Assembly: GCA_029938115.1 (NCBI GenBank)
Contig: JAPYOP010000052.1
Location: forward strand, 1-32,161
Length of the DNA: 32,161 nt
Reading direction: 5' to 3'
DNA from: Colwellia sp.
GTDB lineage: Bacteria; Pseudomonadota; Gammaproteobacteria; Enterobacterales; Alteromonadaceae
Shown: piece by piece, positions 7,501-16,219 of the stretch
Position numbering within the stretch: position 1 is the first letter of the stretch
Layout: each line of letters starts with the position of its first letter
The notes under the pieces: generated by a model
Seen by the model: the letters and a program-made list of their open reading frames with translations, nothing else
Databases searched by the model: none
What the model was told of the DNA's origin: nothing
Position numbers and translations under genes: made by a program

Positions 7501-8673
7501 TTAAGGCATTTTTTTCACTGCACTTTTAATCACTAAATAACCTAATATCCCCGATATTAATGATCCTATAACAATGCCTAACCTATCTTGATACAGTGGG
7601 CTATTTGCACTTTGCTCAAACGCTAATGAACCGATAAATAAGCTCATGGTAAAACCAACACCACATAACAGTGCGATACCATATAACAGCGTCCAATTCA
7701 TATTGTCTGGTAGCTTGGCAATGCCTAACTTAATCGCAATAAAACAAAAACCAAACACACCTAACTGTTTACCTAAAAACAAACCTAAGATAATACCTAA
7801 AGGTACTGGCGACATAACTTGCTCAACGCCAACATCAACAAAGCTAATACCTGCATTAGCAAAAGCAAAAATGGGCAATACGATATAGGCCACAGTTGAG
7901 TGCAAATTGTGCTCTAGAGATTTTAATGGTGATGGCTCATCGCCCTTCCCTTTAATAGGGATGAAAAAGGCTAAAATCACACCTGCTAGCGTTGCATGCA
8001 CACCTGACTTCAATACCGCAACCCAGAGTATCAACCCGATGAAAATATAGGGTGAAGTACTAGTAACATTCTGGCGGTTAAGTACGAATAAAATAGACAG
8101 CATACTCGCGGCAATAATAAGTGACAACATAGACAGCTGCTCAGTATAAAACAGCGCAATGATAATAATGGCACCTAAATCATCAAATATAGCTAAAGAG
8201 GTTAAGAATACTTTCAATTGCAACGGCACTTTAGAGCCGATAATAGCTAAAATGCCTAAAGCAAAGGCAATATCTGTTGCCGTTGGAATAGCCCAACCGC
8301 TAATTGCACTTGGGTTATCATAGTTTAAAGCGACATAAATTAATGCAGGCATTAACATACCACCAACGGCGCCAATAGCAGGTAAAGTTACTTGTCCAGG
8401 TTTTGATAAATCCCCTTCTAAAAACTCACGCTTTAATTCTAATCCAACAAGAAAGAAAAATAGTGCCATTAAACCATCGTTTATCCATAGCAATAGCGGC
8501 TTGGCTATTTCAAAGCTTCCTACTGCAATAACAACAGGTACCTCAAGTAATAAGTTATACCAACTAACCCAAGGCGAATTGGCAAATGCCATTGCTAATA
8601 CAGCAGCAAACATCAATATAATGCCGCTCGATGATTCCTTTTTTAAGAATGTTTCTATGGTTGCTATCGCCAT
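7501..8673 (-). CDS. nhaA: Na+/H+ antiporter NhaA
   Basis: NhaA is an inner-membrane antiporter that expels sodium in exchange for protons and protects against salt and alkaline stress. The 390-residue length is standard. Catalytic motifs are intact: PTATDIAFALG with Asp134 (E. coli Asp133) and IFDDLGAI with Asp164/Asp165 (E. coli Asp163/Asp164); the discontinuous helix region GVHATLAGVILAF is also present. The start ATG at 8673 is preceded by a good ribosome site (GGGAAG). It is divergent from an Lrp-type regulator across 246 bp; no nhaR-like LysR gene adjoins, so regulation by the Lrp-type protein is possible but unproven. Confidence 0.97.
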   Translation of the reverse strand: MAIATIETFLKKESSSGIILMFAAVLAMAFANSPWVSWYNLLLEVPVVIAVGSFEIAKPLLLWINDGLMALFFFLVGLELKREFLEGDLSKPGQVTLPAIGAVGGMLMPALIYVALNYDNPSAISGWAIPTATDIAFALGILAIIGSKVPLQLKVFLTSLAIFDDLGAIIIIALFYTEQLSMLSLIIAASMLSILFVLNRQNVTSTSPYIFIGLILWVAVLKSGVHATLAGVILAFFIPIKGKGDEPSPLKSLEHNLHSTVAYIVLPIFAFANAGISFVDVGVEQVMSPVPLGIILGLFLGKQLGVFGFCFIAIKLGIAKLPDNMNWTLLYGIALLCGVGFTMSLFIGSLAFEQSANSPLYQDRLGIVIGSLISGILGYLVIKSAVKKMP

Positions 8674-8919
8674 ATTCTTCCCTTGTTTTTAAATAGTATT
8701 TAACTAAAGACATAATATGTCACTAATAAGAATTAAGGCAACTAATTTATTGCTAATAAATGTAATCAAATTTTTTTAATATGATGAATGTTCGCTGAAA
8801 ATTCGGATATTTTCAATTTCAACGAAATAAATACACAATTAATTGATTTAAGCTAGCTTAAACAGACTATTTAAGTGTAGTATCAATTCTAATTAAGGTG
8901 AAAAAATTATAGGTAAATA

Positions 8920-9390
8920 ATGAAAAAGCTCGACAGTATAGATCTTCGCATTTTAACTCTTTTATATAATGATGCAGACATTACCAATAAGGAATTAGCT
9001 TCGAATATAGGCATTGCGCCATCTACTTGTTTAGAGCGAGTAAAACGCCTAAAGCAAAATGGCGTGATTAAGGGTGCTTTTATTGATGTTAATTTAAATA
9101 CCATTGGCGGTAATATTGAAGCCATAGCCGCCATTCGTTTACAACCTTATTCAGAAGCAATTGTTAACCAATTTCGTGATGATTTATTACGTTACCCTGA
9201 AATATTAAATCTTTATCATATGGGCGGTAGTTACGATTACTACATTCATATGTCGGTGCAAGACAGTGAACATTTACGCCAGTTTGTTTTTAAAAATATT
9301 ACCTCTCGTGATGAAGTAACTACTGTAGAAACATCCCTTGTTTTTGAACACAGCCGTAGCGGTGTACTTCCTAACTTTCAACAAGAATAA
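8920..9390 (+). CDS. Lrp/AsnC family transcriptional regulator
   Basis: The product is 156 residues, the normal size for this family. Residues 4-64 form the winged-helix DNA-binding part (LDSIDLRILTLLYNDADITNKELA, then IGIAPSTCLERVKRLKQNGVIKG). Residues about 70-150 form the RAM/effector domain, with MGGSYDYYIHMSV matching the usual G-x-YD-Y core. Such proteins assemble as octamers and respond to amino acids or related ligands. A ribosome site (AGG) lies about 7 nt before the ATG. It is divergent from nhaA; autoregulation through the AT-rich 246-bp gap is likely from family habit. The ligand is unknown. Confidence 0.93.
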   Translation: MKKLDSIDLRILTLLYNDADITNKELASNIGIAPSTCLERVKRLKQNGVIKGAFIDVNLNTIGGNIEAIAAIRLQPYSEAIVNQFRDDLLRYPEILNLYHMGGSYDYYIHMSVQDSEHLRQFVFKNITSRDEVTTVETSLVFEHSRSGVLPNFQQE

Positions 9391-9405
9391 ACTGTAATAC
9401 TATTT

Positions 9406-9429
9406 GCACTTCTATTCTATGCGAAGTGC
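9406..9429. terminator. Hairpin between convergent genes
   Basis: GCACTTC and GAAGTGC pair around a 10-nt loop in the 46-bp gap between the Lrp-type gene and the DUF3300 gene, whose stops face each other. There is no T-run, so it is at best a weak bidirectional terminator. Confidence 0.35.
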
Positions 9430-9436
9430 CATAAAC

Positions 9437-10711
9437 CTACTTCTTTCGAGTTTTTATAACCTGTGAGTGTTGCTGCTTCACAGGTTCTTGGTAATGATTT
9501 TGTTTTCTGTTTGAATGCTTTTGTTTTTCTCTAACCGGTGCCGTTTTTCGTGTATTGGCAGACTTTGTATAGCTTTTTGTATGCTTTTTAGGTGCTGATT
9601 TTTTCAAGTTTACATTTTGCTGATAAGTTTTTTTCTCATTAAATGCTTTAGAGTTCACACTTGTTATATGTGATTTATATTCAGATGGCGAAATAACTTT
9701 ATGTTTAGTTTGTACTTTATACGATTTTGTTTTACTCGATGGGTAGCTTTTTGCCGCTAAACCTTGCTTAAATCGACGTTGTGTTTCATTACGTTGAGAT
9801 GAAAGTAGTTGTTTATTACCTTTATTAACTCTGACCCTGTTACTACTATATTTTTGGCTAGTATACTTGCTTCTATACGCAACGCCTTTTCTATGCACTG
9901 GTTGATGCGTCCAACGTTTAGCATAACCACCTCTAGATATTTGACTATGTCCACGATAGTGATGTGATTGATGTGAGTTAACCACCACCACATGACGACT
10001 ATGCCAATGAAAGGCGCTAAAAAAATAATTAAAAGAAATATGAATGCCTGAGTGCCAATGATATGGATTGTAATAGCTCACATAAACACTATGGTGTGGC
10101 ACCCAATAAACTGGCGGATATGAAGCCCAATACCACGCACCATAAATCATACGTGTATCGTAATAAGGAACATATATAATTTCGCGCTCAATCGGCGCTA
10201 TAATTATATTTTCATCTTCATAACTCACCTCCATGTTATCCATTTTATCCAGATTTCCAGCAAGATCGGCTTGCTTTCTAAGTACCTGAATACTTTCCAA
10301 TACCCTTTCTTCATCTTGTAAAAAAGCATCTCCCAATTGTTGGGTCCAAGTGAGATCTTCACTTAATCGACTTAAAATATGCTCAAAAGGAACTAACGCT
10401 TTGACACTTGCATCCCATTTAAGGCTATCTACCGATTGAGCTATTTTGTCAGAGCTAAGATTTTCATTCTTTTTTAGCCAACGGTAGGCTTCAACTATTT
10501 CAATGGGATAGGTTGCAGAGATTAATATATGTGTTAATAAACTGTCTGGATATAAAGCAATTGGTGCTAGCATTTGTGCTAGTTCCGCCTCGCTAAATTG
10601 TTGCCCCCCTTGAAGATGTGCTTGTTCTGCATGCACTTGTTCTGAAAATAGAGTAACACTCACTAAAGCAGTAAGCGTAAAGCTAAATAAAAAAATGAAG
10701 TTTCTCATCAT
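9437..10711 (-). CDS. Secreted DUF3300 domain protein with basic low-complexity tail
   Basis: This 424-residue protein starts with a signal peptide (MMRNFIFLFSFTLTALVSVTLFSEQVHA). The DUF3300 core follows: LAQMLAPIALYPDSLLTHILISATYPIEIVEAYRWL at residues about 44-80, then a segment through about 185. Residues about 180-260 are extremely rich in Tyr, Trp and His. The rest (about 265-424) is a Lys/Ser/Gln/Thr-rich basic tail with no obvious fold. The function of DUF3300 is not established; E. coli YacH is a relative. A ribosome site AAGGA sits 6 nt before the first ATG. Upstream at 10760-10775 lies a direct-repeat box shared with the PhoPQ-like operon, so it may belong to that regulon (inference). 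Confidence 0.85.
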   Translation of the reverse strand: MMRNFIFLFSFTLTALVSVTLFSEQVHAEQAHLQGGQQFSEAELAQMLAPIALYPDSLLTHILISATYPIEIVEAYRWLKKNENLSSDKIAQSVDSLKWDASVKALVPFEHILSRLSEDLTWTQQLGDAFLQDEERVLESIQVLRKQADLAGNLDKMDNMEVSYEDENIIIAPIEREIIYVPYYDTRMIYGAWYWASYPPVYWVPHHSVYVSYYNPYHWHSGIHISFNYFFSAFHWHSRHVVVVNSHQSHHYRGHSQISRGGYAKRWTHQPVHRKGVAYRSKYTSQKYSSNRVRVNKGNKQLLSSQRNETQRRFKQGLAAKSYPSSKTKSYKVQTKHKVISPSEYKSHITSVNSKAFNEKKTYQQNVNLKKSAPKKHTKSYTKSANTRKTAPVREKQKHSNRKQNHYQEPVKQQHSQVIKTRKK

Positions 10712-10759
10712 TATAATCCTTATAACTAATTCTAAGCGTAAAGGATAACAAGACTAAAC

Positions 10760-10775
10760 TGAACGTAAGCTGAAT
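10760..10775 (+). promoter_or_regulatory. Direct-repeat regulator box (PhoP-box-like), copy a
   Basis: TGAACGTAAGCTGAAT contains TGAA twice with an 11-bp period, the geometry bound by OmpR/PhoB-class regulators. It lies about 50 bp upstream of the DUF3300 start and matches the two boxes at 18778-18793 and 18835-18850. Confidence 0.5.
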
Positions 10776-10820
10776 AGCTTATCCGATTATAGTGCTTGGT
10801 GAACAATGTGCTTTGTTATT

Positions 10821-10840
10821 GTTTTGTTTTGTTTTGTTTT
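10821..10840. repeat. Short tandem repeat (GTTTT)4
   Basis: Four perfect GTTTT units lie in the gap between the DUF3300 gene and the hydrolase gene. The overlapping 64-residue reading frame across this tract is not considered a gene. Confidence 0.8.
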
Positions 10841-10931
10841 GCTTTTTAAATCAAATTATATTTCACATTTTGGTAAAAAAATGAAAGCGCTGCAACTGAC
10901 GTCCTTTAGCTACAACGCAATGGACAGTGAT

Positions 10932-11912
10932 TTATATCGAGTTATTCTTTTCCATAAACTTAAGAATATGCTTTGCAATAACATCGCCATCTTCTTCTAA
11001 GGCAAAGTGACCTGTATCTAAGATGTTGAACTCCAAGTTTTTCAAATCACGTTTGTATGGGTGTGCACCTTCTTCAGGGAATATATAGTCACCTTTGCCC
11101 CACATTAATAACGTTGCCGGTTGATGCTTTCTAAAATAGGCTTGCCACTGTGGATAAAGTGCAGGGTTAGTGCCGTAAGAATAAAACAGCTCTAATTGAA
11201 TTTCTTTATTACCTGGGCGATCGAGCTTAGCTTGGTCAACTATCCAGTTATCTGGGCTGATAGTTTCTGGATTACGCGTGCCATTTGTATATTGCCACTG
11301 TGTTGCACCAATCGTTAATAAGTTGTCTTTAAGTACTTTGGCATTTTCTGGTGTTTTATCCTGCCAATACGCTTTAATCGGCTGCCAAAAGTCACGCAAA
11401 CCTTCATCGTAGGCATTGCCATTTTGAATAATCAGACCTTCTACCCTTTCTGGATGCGCTGCGGCAATTCTAAAGCCAATAGGCGCGCCATAATCCATGA
11501 CATACATGGTATACTCTTCTGCGCCAATTTTTTCTAGGAATGCATCAGTGATATTTGCTAAGTTATCGAAACTGTATTCAAACTCGTTTACTGATGGCAT
11601 AGAGCTATTACCAAAACCAGGATAGTCTGGCGCGATAACATGGTACTCTTTGGAAAGTTTAGGAATTAAGTCTCGATACATATGTGACGAGGTTGGAAAA
11701 CCATGCAATAACACGATGGTTTTTTCATGCTCGCTGCCCGCTTCACGATAAAAGATATCTTGGTTTTGCACTTTAATGGTTTTATGTAACGTTTGTGCTG
11801 CTTCGACTTTATCAATGCAGGCAAAATTAAAGAGTAAAACGCCCGTGGCTGCCAATAAGTAACTTTTAAATCGGTTGTTTTTAGTGGTTTCTTTTATAAA
11901 ATTTTTCATCAT
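10932..11912 (-). CDS. Exported alpha/beta hydrolase, haloalkane dehalogenase/epoxide hydrolase-like
   Basis: This 326-residue protein has a signal peptide (hydrophobic core 18-31, likely cut after VEA near residue 38) and a complete alpha/beta hydrolase domain. The oxyanion region is [15 protein letters not shown] (68-82), the nucleophile elbow is VMDYGAP with Asp140, and the catalytic His302 is in GHFALEE. An aspartate nucleophile places it with haloalkane dehalogenases and epoxide hydrolases rather than serine esterases; halide-binding residues were not verified. Its substrate is unknown. It begins 16 bp after the glutaredoxin stop and probably shares its promoter. Either of two consecutive ATGs may start it. 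A LysR gene is divergent from the pair, so it is a likely target of that regulator (inference). Confidence 0.85.
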   Translation of the reverse strand: MMKNFIKETTKNNRFKSYLLAATGVLLFNFACIDKVEAAQTLHKTIKVQNQDIFYREAGSEHEKTIVLLHGFPTSSHMYRDLIPKLSKEYHVIAPDYPGFGNSSMPSVNEFEYSFDNLANITDAFLEKIGAEEYTMYVMDYGAPIGFRIAAAHPERVEGLIIQNGNAYDEGLRDFWQPIKAYWQDKTPENAKVLKDNLLTIGATQWQYTNGTRNPETISPDNWIVDQAKLDRPGNKEIQLELFYSYGTNPALYPQWQAYFRKHQPATLLMWGKGDYIFPEEGAHPYKRDLKNLEFNILDTGHFALEEDGDVIAKHILKFMEKNNSI

Positions 11913-11928
11913 ATTTCCTATTTTAAAT

Positions 11929-12213
11929 TTAAGTATTAATTGTGCTAGTTGAGTGTGTGTTGTGTTGCAATAATGTTGCTAACAAATCTTGTTGCTTTTT
12001 TGCCAACAACTCGGTAAAGCCACCAACAGATATCTCCTCAATAAATATCTGTGGATATGTTCTACCGGTTGTTCTGCTATGTAATTGATTAATATATTTT
12101 GGATTTTCATAAACATCGTATTCAATAAAATCTAAACCTTTACTGGTTAATAACCGTTTAGCATGCATGCAATAACCACAACCTGGTCTGGTATATATTT
12201 CTATTTTTGACAT
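11929..12213 (-). CDS. Glutaredoxin
   Basis: From the ATG at 12213 (ribosome site AGGAG 5 nt upstream) the product is 94 residues. A frame open four codons further up would discard that site. It has a dithiol active site CGYC (Cys12, Cys15) instead of the more common CPYC, the cis-Pro loop RTYPQIFI, and GGFTEL as the glutathione-binding end, all typical for small class I glutaredoxins that reduce protein disulfides with glutathione. The C-terminus is a Thr/Ser/Asn-rich tail beyond the fold. It is followed after 16 bp by the exported hydrolase gene and is divergent from a LysR regulator; this is an accessory copy rather than an obvious housekeeping grxC context. Confidence 0.88.
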   Translation of the reverse strand: MSKIEIYTRPGCGYCMHAKRLLTSKGLDFIEYDVYENPKYINQLHSRTTGRTYPQIFIEEISVGGFTELLAKKQQDLLATLLQHNTHSTSTINT

Positions 12214-12298
12214 TTGACTCCTCATTAAAGGTTTTTATAAAACCTGTTTGCTTGTTGATGGCGTTATTATCCACCTCCGCAACATATTGATAAACAGG

Positions 12299-12321
12299 GT
12301 TGATATTGAATGATTATCAAC
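12299..12321. promoter_or_regulatory. Inverted repeat, candidate LysR-type operator
   Basis: GTTGATA and TATCAAC form a perfect 7-bp inverted repeat separated by 9 bp. It is centred about 47 bp before the LysR start and 97 bp before the glutaredoxin start. This is the usual place and symmetry for a LysR-type recognition site controlling both directions. A second dyad, AGGTTTT/AAAACCT, lies at 12229-12245 nearer the glutaredoxin gene. Confidence 0.4.
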
Positions 12322-12356
12322 GTAGTGTTGACAATAGGATAAGTAGAGAGATAAAT

Positions 12357-13241
12357 ATGGATACCCTAGATGGATTAAAAACAGTTGTCGCTGTTGTTGA
12401 AACAGGCTCTTTTACTGCGGCAAGTGAGCGCCTTGGCATGTCTAAAGCCTTAGTAAGTAAGTACGTTGGTGAGGTCGAAAGTAAACTAGCTATTCGACTT
12501 TTTAATAGAACGACAAGGCAACTGGCCTTAACGGATGCAGGCAGTCGCTATTATCAGCAATCGATTACCTTGCTCGAACAATATACTGCCCTTATCGATA
12601 ACGTCACAGGAGAGCAATCAAAACCCCGAGGTTTATTACGAATTAGCGCGCCAGTGACTTTTGGAGAGATGAAATTATCACCTCTACTACCAAAGTTTTT
12701 AGCTTTATATCCCGATGTAAACATTGAATTAGTGTTAACCAATAATGCTATTGATATGCTTGAGGAAGGCATTGACGTACGTTTACGTATTGGCGGTGTT
12801 GATGACTCTACGATGATAGCGAGACACTTGAAAACTTTCCCATTAATATTATGCGCTTCGCCGACCTACATTCAACAACAAGGCTTGCCGAAATCACCAG
12901 CGCAGATTGCTGATCACAAATGCATAATTGACAGTAATTTTAGAATTGGAAAACAGTGGCCAATCATATCTCCCCAAGGAAAAGCCGAGTCCATTGATGT
13001 TCAGTCAGCTATCGCGGTAAATAGTCCACAAGCGGTTAGAGAAATAGCTATTGCGGGTGGCGGTATTGCCATGACACCAGAATTTATTGTCGAAGATGCT
13101 ATAAAAGATGGCAGGTTATTAACCATATTGCCTGACTACACTACGTTAGAGTTTGGCCTATTTGCTATCTATCCTCATCGAAAGTATGTGGCCAAAAAAG
13201 TACGATGTTTTATTGATTTTGCCTTAGAACAATTATCTTAA
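12357..13241 (+). CDS. LysR family transcriptional regulator
   Basis: From the ATG at 12357 the product is 294 residues, standard for the family, and begins MDTLDGLKTVVAVVETGSFTA. A longer frame from 12300 would run through the operator-like repeat and add 19 non-homologous residues. Residues 1-60 hold the winged helix-turn-helix (AASERLGMSKALVSKYVGEVE, NRTTRQLALTDAG). Residues about 90-290 are the effector-binding domain of the CrgA/DsdC-like subgroup (RGLLRISAPVTFGEMKLSPLLPKFLALYPDV). Its neighbours suggest control of the divergent glutaredoxin-hydrolase pair, but the inducer is unknown. Confidence 0.93.
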   Translation: MDTLDGLKTVVAVVETGSFTAASERLGMSKALVSKYVGEVESKLAIRLFNRTTRQLALTDAGSRYYQQSITLLEQYTALIDNVTGEQSKPRGLLRISAPVTFGEMKLSPLLPKFLALYPDVNIELVLTNNAIDMLEEGIDVRLRIGGVDDSTMIARHLKTFPLILCASPTYIQQQGLPKSPAQIADHKCIIDSNFRIGKQWPIISPQGKAESIDVQSAIAVNSPQAVREIAIAGGGIAMTPEFIVEDAIKDGRLLTILPDYTTLEFGLFAIYPHRKYVAKKVRCFIDFALEQLS

Positions 13242-13555
13242 AATGCCATTTGAAAACTACGAAATCAATTGGAAAAATGGCGAATGAATATCCTAGATTT
13301 ACTTCAAAGCATAAAATTATCAGTGGTATTTTACAAGCCACCGCCTGCTAATACTGGACAGGCTAACGCTATTTTGTTTGGGCTTTGACCATTCCAGCCA
13401 TCTTCGGCCATACGTATTTTTTGCAATGCTCTTTCATAAGTAAAAGGTGGTATTGTTTTTTTTATTTCTATTTCAGCTTTTGCTAAATTCATCTGACAAT
13501 CACTTTTGTTAATGAAGGTTTATTTGGCTATATTGTTTTATCTGATAGGTATAAG
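13242..13555. other. 314-bp gap holding a gene remnant
   Basis: No intact gene is seen. The minus strand carries a 53-codon DUF1348-like remnant (13331-13492). The remaining sequence toward the LysR gene (13242-13330) shows no clear homology, promoter or terminator by eye. Confidence 0.7.
13331..13492 (-). pseudogene. Remnant of a DUF1348 (NTF2/SnoaL-like) gene, 5' end only
   Basis: A 53-codon frame starts at the ATG at 13492 and ends at TAA 13331. It encodes MNLAKAEIEIKKTIPPFTYE and continues ALQKIRMAEDGWNGQSPNKIALA. This closely resembles, from memory, the N-terminal signature of DUF1348 proteins (PPFT-x-ETA-x-KVR-x-AEDGWN-x-RDPE-VALAYT). After IALA the match ends and the frame terminates within nine codons, whereas family members run to about 150 residues. 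No continuation was found in the other frames of the following ~90 bp. It lies 63 bp downstream of the PNPOx-reductase fusion gene on the same strand, so it was probably the second gene of that operon and lost its 3' part by deletion. A functional short peptide cannot be excluded. Confidence 0.6.
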
Positions 13556-15163
13556 TTAAATATCTAAGGTTAAAGCAGATGTTTTTGCTCTAGAAACGCA
13601 AGGACACATTAGCTTTTGATCGTTCTGTTCTTCCTTCGCTAAGGCGTTATCCAAATGAAGTACTTCCCCTGCTAATATTTTAACAGCGCAGCTTCTACAC
13701 TCACCTGTTTTGCAACTATAAATGGTTGTAACATCCACGGCTAACATCGCATCTAAAATAGTTTCATCGGCTTTAACTTGTATAACTTTACCTGATTGTT
13801 TCAGCGTAACTGTGATGGGTTTAGCTTCAACATCAATAATGGCATTAAAGCGTTCGAAACACAGACGGTCAGGGTGAATATTGAGTTTTCTAGCTTCATC
13901 GATAAAGGCATCGATTAAACGATTTGGCCCACACAAGTAAAAAATATCACTTTGTCCTGCACTCAATAGAATCTTTTTAATATTAAGTCGCTTATTTTCT
14001 TTAGATGAATATAAGCTCAACGCATTACCGAAAGCTTTTTTTAACCGATCACTAAAGGGCATTTCCTCAATATTTTTTCCCGCATAATGAATAGTTAACG
14101 GAATACCTTTTGACTGTAACGATTGTGCCATTGCTTTGATCGGCGTAATCCCTATGCCACCAGCAATTAAAATGGCGATCGCACCTGCTTCATGCGCTTG
14201 GTGCTGCAGATGAAAGTAATTTTCAGGACATCGACAGGCAACAACTAACCCTAACTGATATTGTTGATAAATGGCTTTTGAACCGCCTTTGCCATCAATT
14301 TCATTTAACACCGCTATTTCATAAATATCTCTACGCGATGGGTTAGAGCAAATTGAATAATGACGCCATTCTAGTTTACCGTTGGCTAATTTTACTGGCA
14401 CCTGAATATGTGAACCAGCCGATACTTCAGGTAGATCATTACCATGAAGATCTTTTAGCTCAAACGCCCGCACTCTAGACGCTAATTGGCGAACACCTGA
14501 AACAATAAGCTTTAACGATCCATCTCCTAACATTTCACCAGTGCTATGTTGCTGGTTGACATTATACTCAGCTAACGTTGCTTTAAGTGCAATATTCTCT
14601 GCCTGCATTGGTTTAATGAGGTTTTTAATGTGATCTTCAGTGTACCTTGGGGTTATATATTTAGGACAGTTCCAATCAAAAGCCTCAACCTGAATAATGA
14701 ACCCCCACTCAACCGACACTCTAAAGTCAGTACTATCTAATTGCATAAGTGTGTCAGTATCAGCATTATTGATAATACTTATTCGGCCCAATATTTTAAG
14801 GCGGGTTTGACTGGGATAGTCCATTAGAAATAGCGATACTCGATCATTATTTCTAAAGTTACCCGTACTGATATATTGACGATTACCCGAATAATCAGCA
14901 AAACCTATGGTTTGTTCATCAATAACGTTTAAAAAACCTATTGGCCCTCCTCTGTGTTGTACATAAGGCCAATTGGTTTCACTGACACTTGCCATATAAA
15001 AACTATCTCTAGTTGCAATAAAATTTGCTTCCCGTTGGTTAAGTAAGTAATTTGCATCTTGGTCTCGTTCCATAAGGGCATAACCAACTCGTCTATTTTG
15101 TTCACTTTGCACTTGTTTTACGGCTTTTGTAAACGCAATTTCTGCAAATTTATGTGCCATCAT
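13556..15163 (-). CDS. PNPOx-like / ferredoxin reductase / 2Fe-2S ferredoxin fusion
   Basis: This 535-residue protein combines three redox modules. Residues about 35-190 form a pyridoxamine-phosphate-oxidase-like split barrel (FIATRDSFYMASVS, QHRGGPIGFLNVID, SLFLMDYPSQTRLKILGRI). Residues about 225-330 form an FAD-binding reductase domain (RHYSICSNPSRRDIYEIAVL) and about 330-440 the NAD(P)-binding half (AGGIGITPIKAMAQSL, FYLCGPNRLIDAF). Residues about 450-535 form a plant-type 2Fe-2S domain with Cys484, Cys489, Cys492 and Cys520 as likely ligands (C-x4-C-x2-C). Such chains shuttle electrons from NAD(P)H through flavin and iron-sulfur centres to a substrate at the barrel; the substrate is not known. 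It is divergent from a LysR regulator and followed by the DUF1348 remnant. The first of two adjacent ATGs has AAGG six nt upstream. Confidence 0.9.
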   Translation of the reverse strand: MMAHKFAEIAFTKAVKQVQSEQNRRVGYALMERDQDANYLLNQREANFIATRDSFYMASVSETNWPYVQHRGGPIGFLNVIDEQTIGFADYSGNRQYISTGNFRNNDRVSLFLMDYPSQTRLKILGRISIINNADTDTLMQLDSTDFRVSVEWGFIIQVEAFDWNCPKYITPRYTEDHIKNLIKPMQAENIALKATLAEYNVNQQHSTGEMLGDGSLKLIVSGVRQLASRVRAFELKDLHGNDLPEVSAGSHIQVPVKLANGKLEWRHYSICSNPSRRDIYEIAVLNEIDGKGGSKAIYQQYQLGLVVACRCPENYFHLQHQAHEAGAIAILIAGGIGITPIKAMAQSLQSKGIPLTIHYAGKNIEEMPFSDRLKKAFGNALSLYSSKENKRLNIKKILLSAGQSDIFYLCGPNRLIDAFIDEARKLNIHPDRLCFERFNAIIDVEAKPITVTLKQSGKVIQVKADETILDAMLAVDVTTIYSCKTGECRSCAVKILAGEVLHLDNALAKEEQNDQKLMCPCVSRAKTSALTLDI

Positions 15164-15279
15164 CTCAACCTTAATTTTAACTTACTAACCTAAATTCATT
15201 ATCATTAGATAAATAACCAATGCCGCTAGTTTCTCAAACTTCACTTGCATTAAGAATAGCCAATATTTACAATTAATTA

Positions 15280-15294
15280 TTCCAGTATTCGGAA
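15280..15294. promoter_or_regulatory. Short dyad, possible LysR operator
   Basis: TTCCAGTATTCGGAA is a TTCC/GGAA dyad with 7-bp spacing, located 26 bp before the LysR start in the 156-bp divergent gap. Only its position and symmetry support the call. Confidence 0.25.
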
Positions 15295-15319
15295 CAATCA
15301 AGTACCTAATGGAGTTATT

Positions 15320-16219
15320 ATGGATAAACTACATTTAATGATGGTTTATGTCGCCGTAGCTGAAGAAGAAGGTTTTTCGGCGGGGGCGAGGCGATTAAAG
15401 ATGTCACCACCAGCGGTAACACGCGCTATATCAGCATTAGAAAATAATTTAGGTGTTAAGTTACTCAACAGAACGACACGCTATGTTAAGTGCACGGAAG
15501 CTGGCGTGTGTTATTTAAATGATGCAAAAAAAATTCTCCATGAAGTACAAACAGCTGATGATGCAGCCGCGGGTATCAATGCTACTCCTAAAGGGCATTT
15601 GGCCATAACAGCCCCTGTAATGTTCGGACGTATGTATGTTATGCCCTGCATTGTCGATTATTTATCAAGTTACATCGAGGCAAAAGTCGAGGCGGTATTT
15701 TTAGATCGTGTAGTTAACTTGCTTGAGGAAGGGATAGATGTTGGCATTAGAATAGGCGAGCTACCTGATTCATCTATGCGAGCATTAAAGGTAGGCTCGG
15801 TACGTCTAGTTTTGTGTGCATCCCAAAATTACCTTAACAAAAACCATTGCCCCAAAACGCCTGAAGAACTGCTGAACCATAGTATTATTTCTTCTCACGG
15901 AGTAACTTCATCACCGACATGGCAATTTGAACATAAAAACAAACAACAGCTAGTAAAATTGCAACCAAGACTGACAGTGACTTCAAATGATGCGGCAATA
16001 GAAGCAGCGCTAAATGATTTTGGTATTACACGTTTATTGTCATATCAAGTAGCGCCATATTTAGCATCCGGTGAGCTAAAAATAGTGCTAGAGAATTATG
16101 AACCTAAGCCTAAACCAATCCATATTGTCCATAGGGAGAATCATTTAACAACGGCAAAAGTTAGAGCCTTTATTGATTTGATCTCGATAAGGTTACGCGC
16201 CGATAAAACGTTAAATTAA
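15320..16219 (+). CDS. LysR family transcriptional regulator
   Basis: This 299-residue regulator begins MDKLHLMMVYVAVAEEEGFSAGARRLKMSPPAVTRAI, a textbook LysR winged helix-turn-helix (residues 1-60, followed by NRTTRYVKCTEAG). The effector domain runs about 90-293 (GHLAITAPVMFGRMYVMPCIVDYL, DVGIRIGELPDSSM). It is of the same CrgA-like subgroup as the regulator at 12357, and each LysR gene is divergent from a redox-type gene. It probably controls the PNPOx-reductase fusion gene across the shared 156-bp region. GGAG 8 nt before the ATG is a good ribosome site. The stop lies directly beside the stop of the histidine kinase gene, leaving no terminator space. Confidence 0.93.
   Translation: MDKLHLMMVYVAVAEEEGFSAGARRLKMSPPAVTRAISALENNLGVKLLNRTTRYVKCTEAGVCYLNDAKKILHEVQTADDAAAGINATPKGHLAITAPVMFGRMYVMPCIVDYLSSYIEAKVEAVFLDRVVNLLEEGIDVGIRIGELPDSSMRALKVGSVRLVLCASQNYLNKNHCPKTPEELLNHSIISSHGVTSSPTWQFEHKNKQQLVKLQPRLTVTSNDAAIEAALNDFGITRLLSYQVAPYLASGELKIVLENYEPKPKPIHIVHRENHLTTAKVRAFIDLISIRLRADKTLN

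Noticed and set aside
10806..11000. 64-residue plus-strand frame over the GTTTT repeats
   Set aside because: Low-complexity start and overlap with the 3' end of the hydrolase gene; no ribosome site or recognisable domain.
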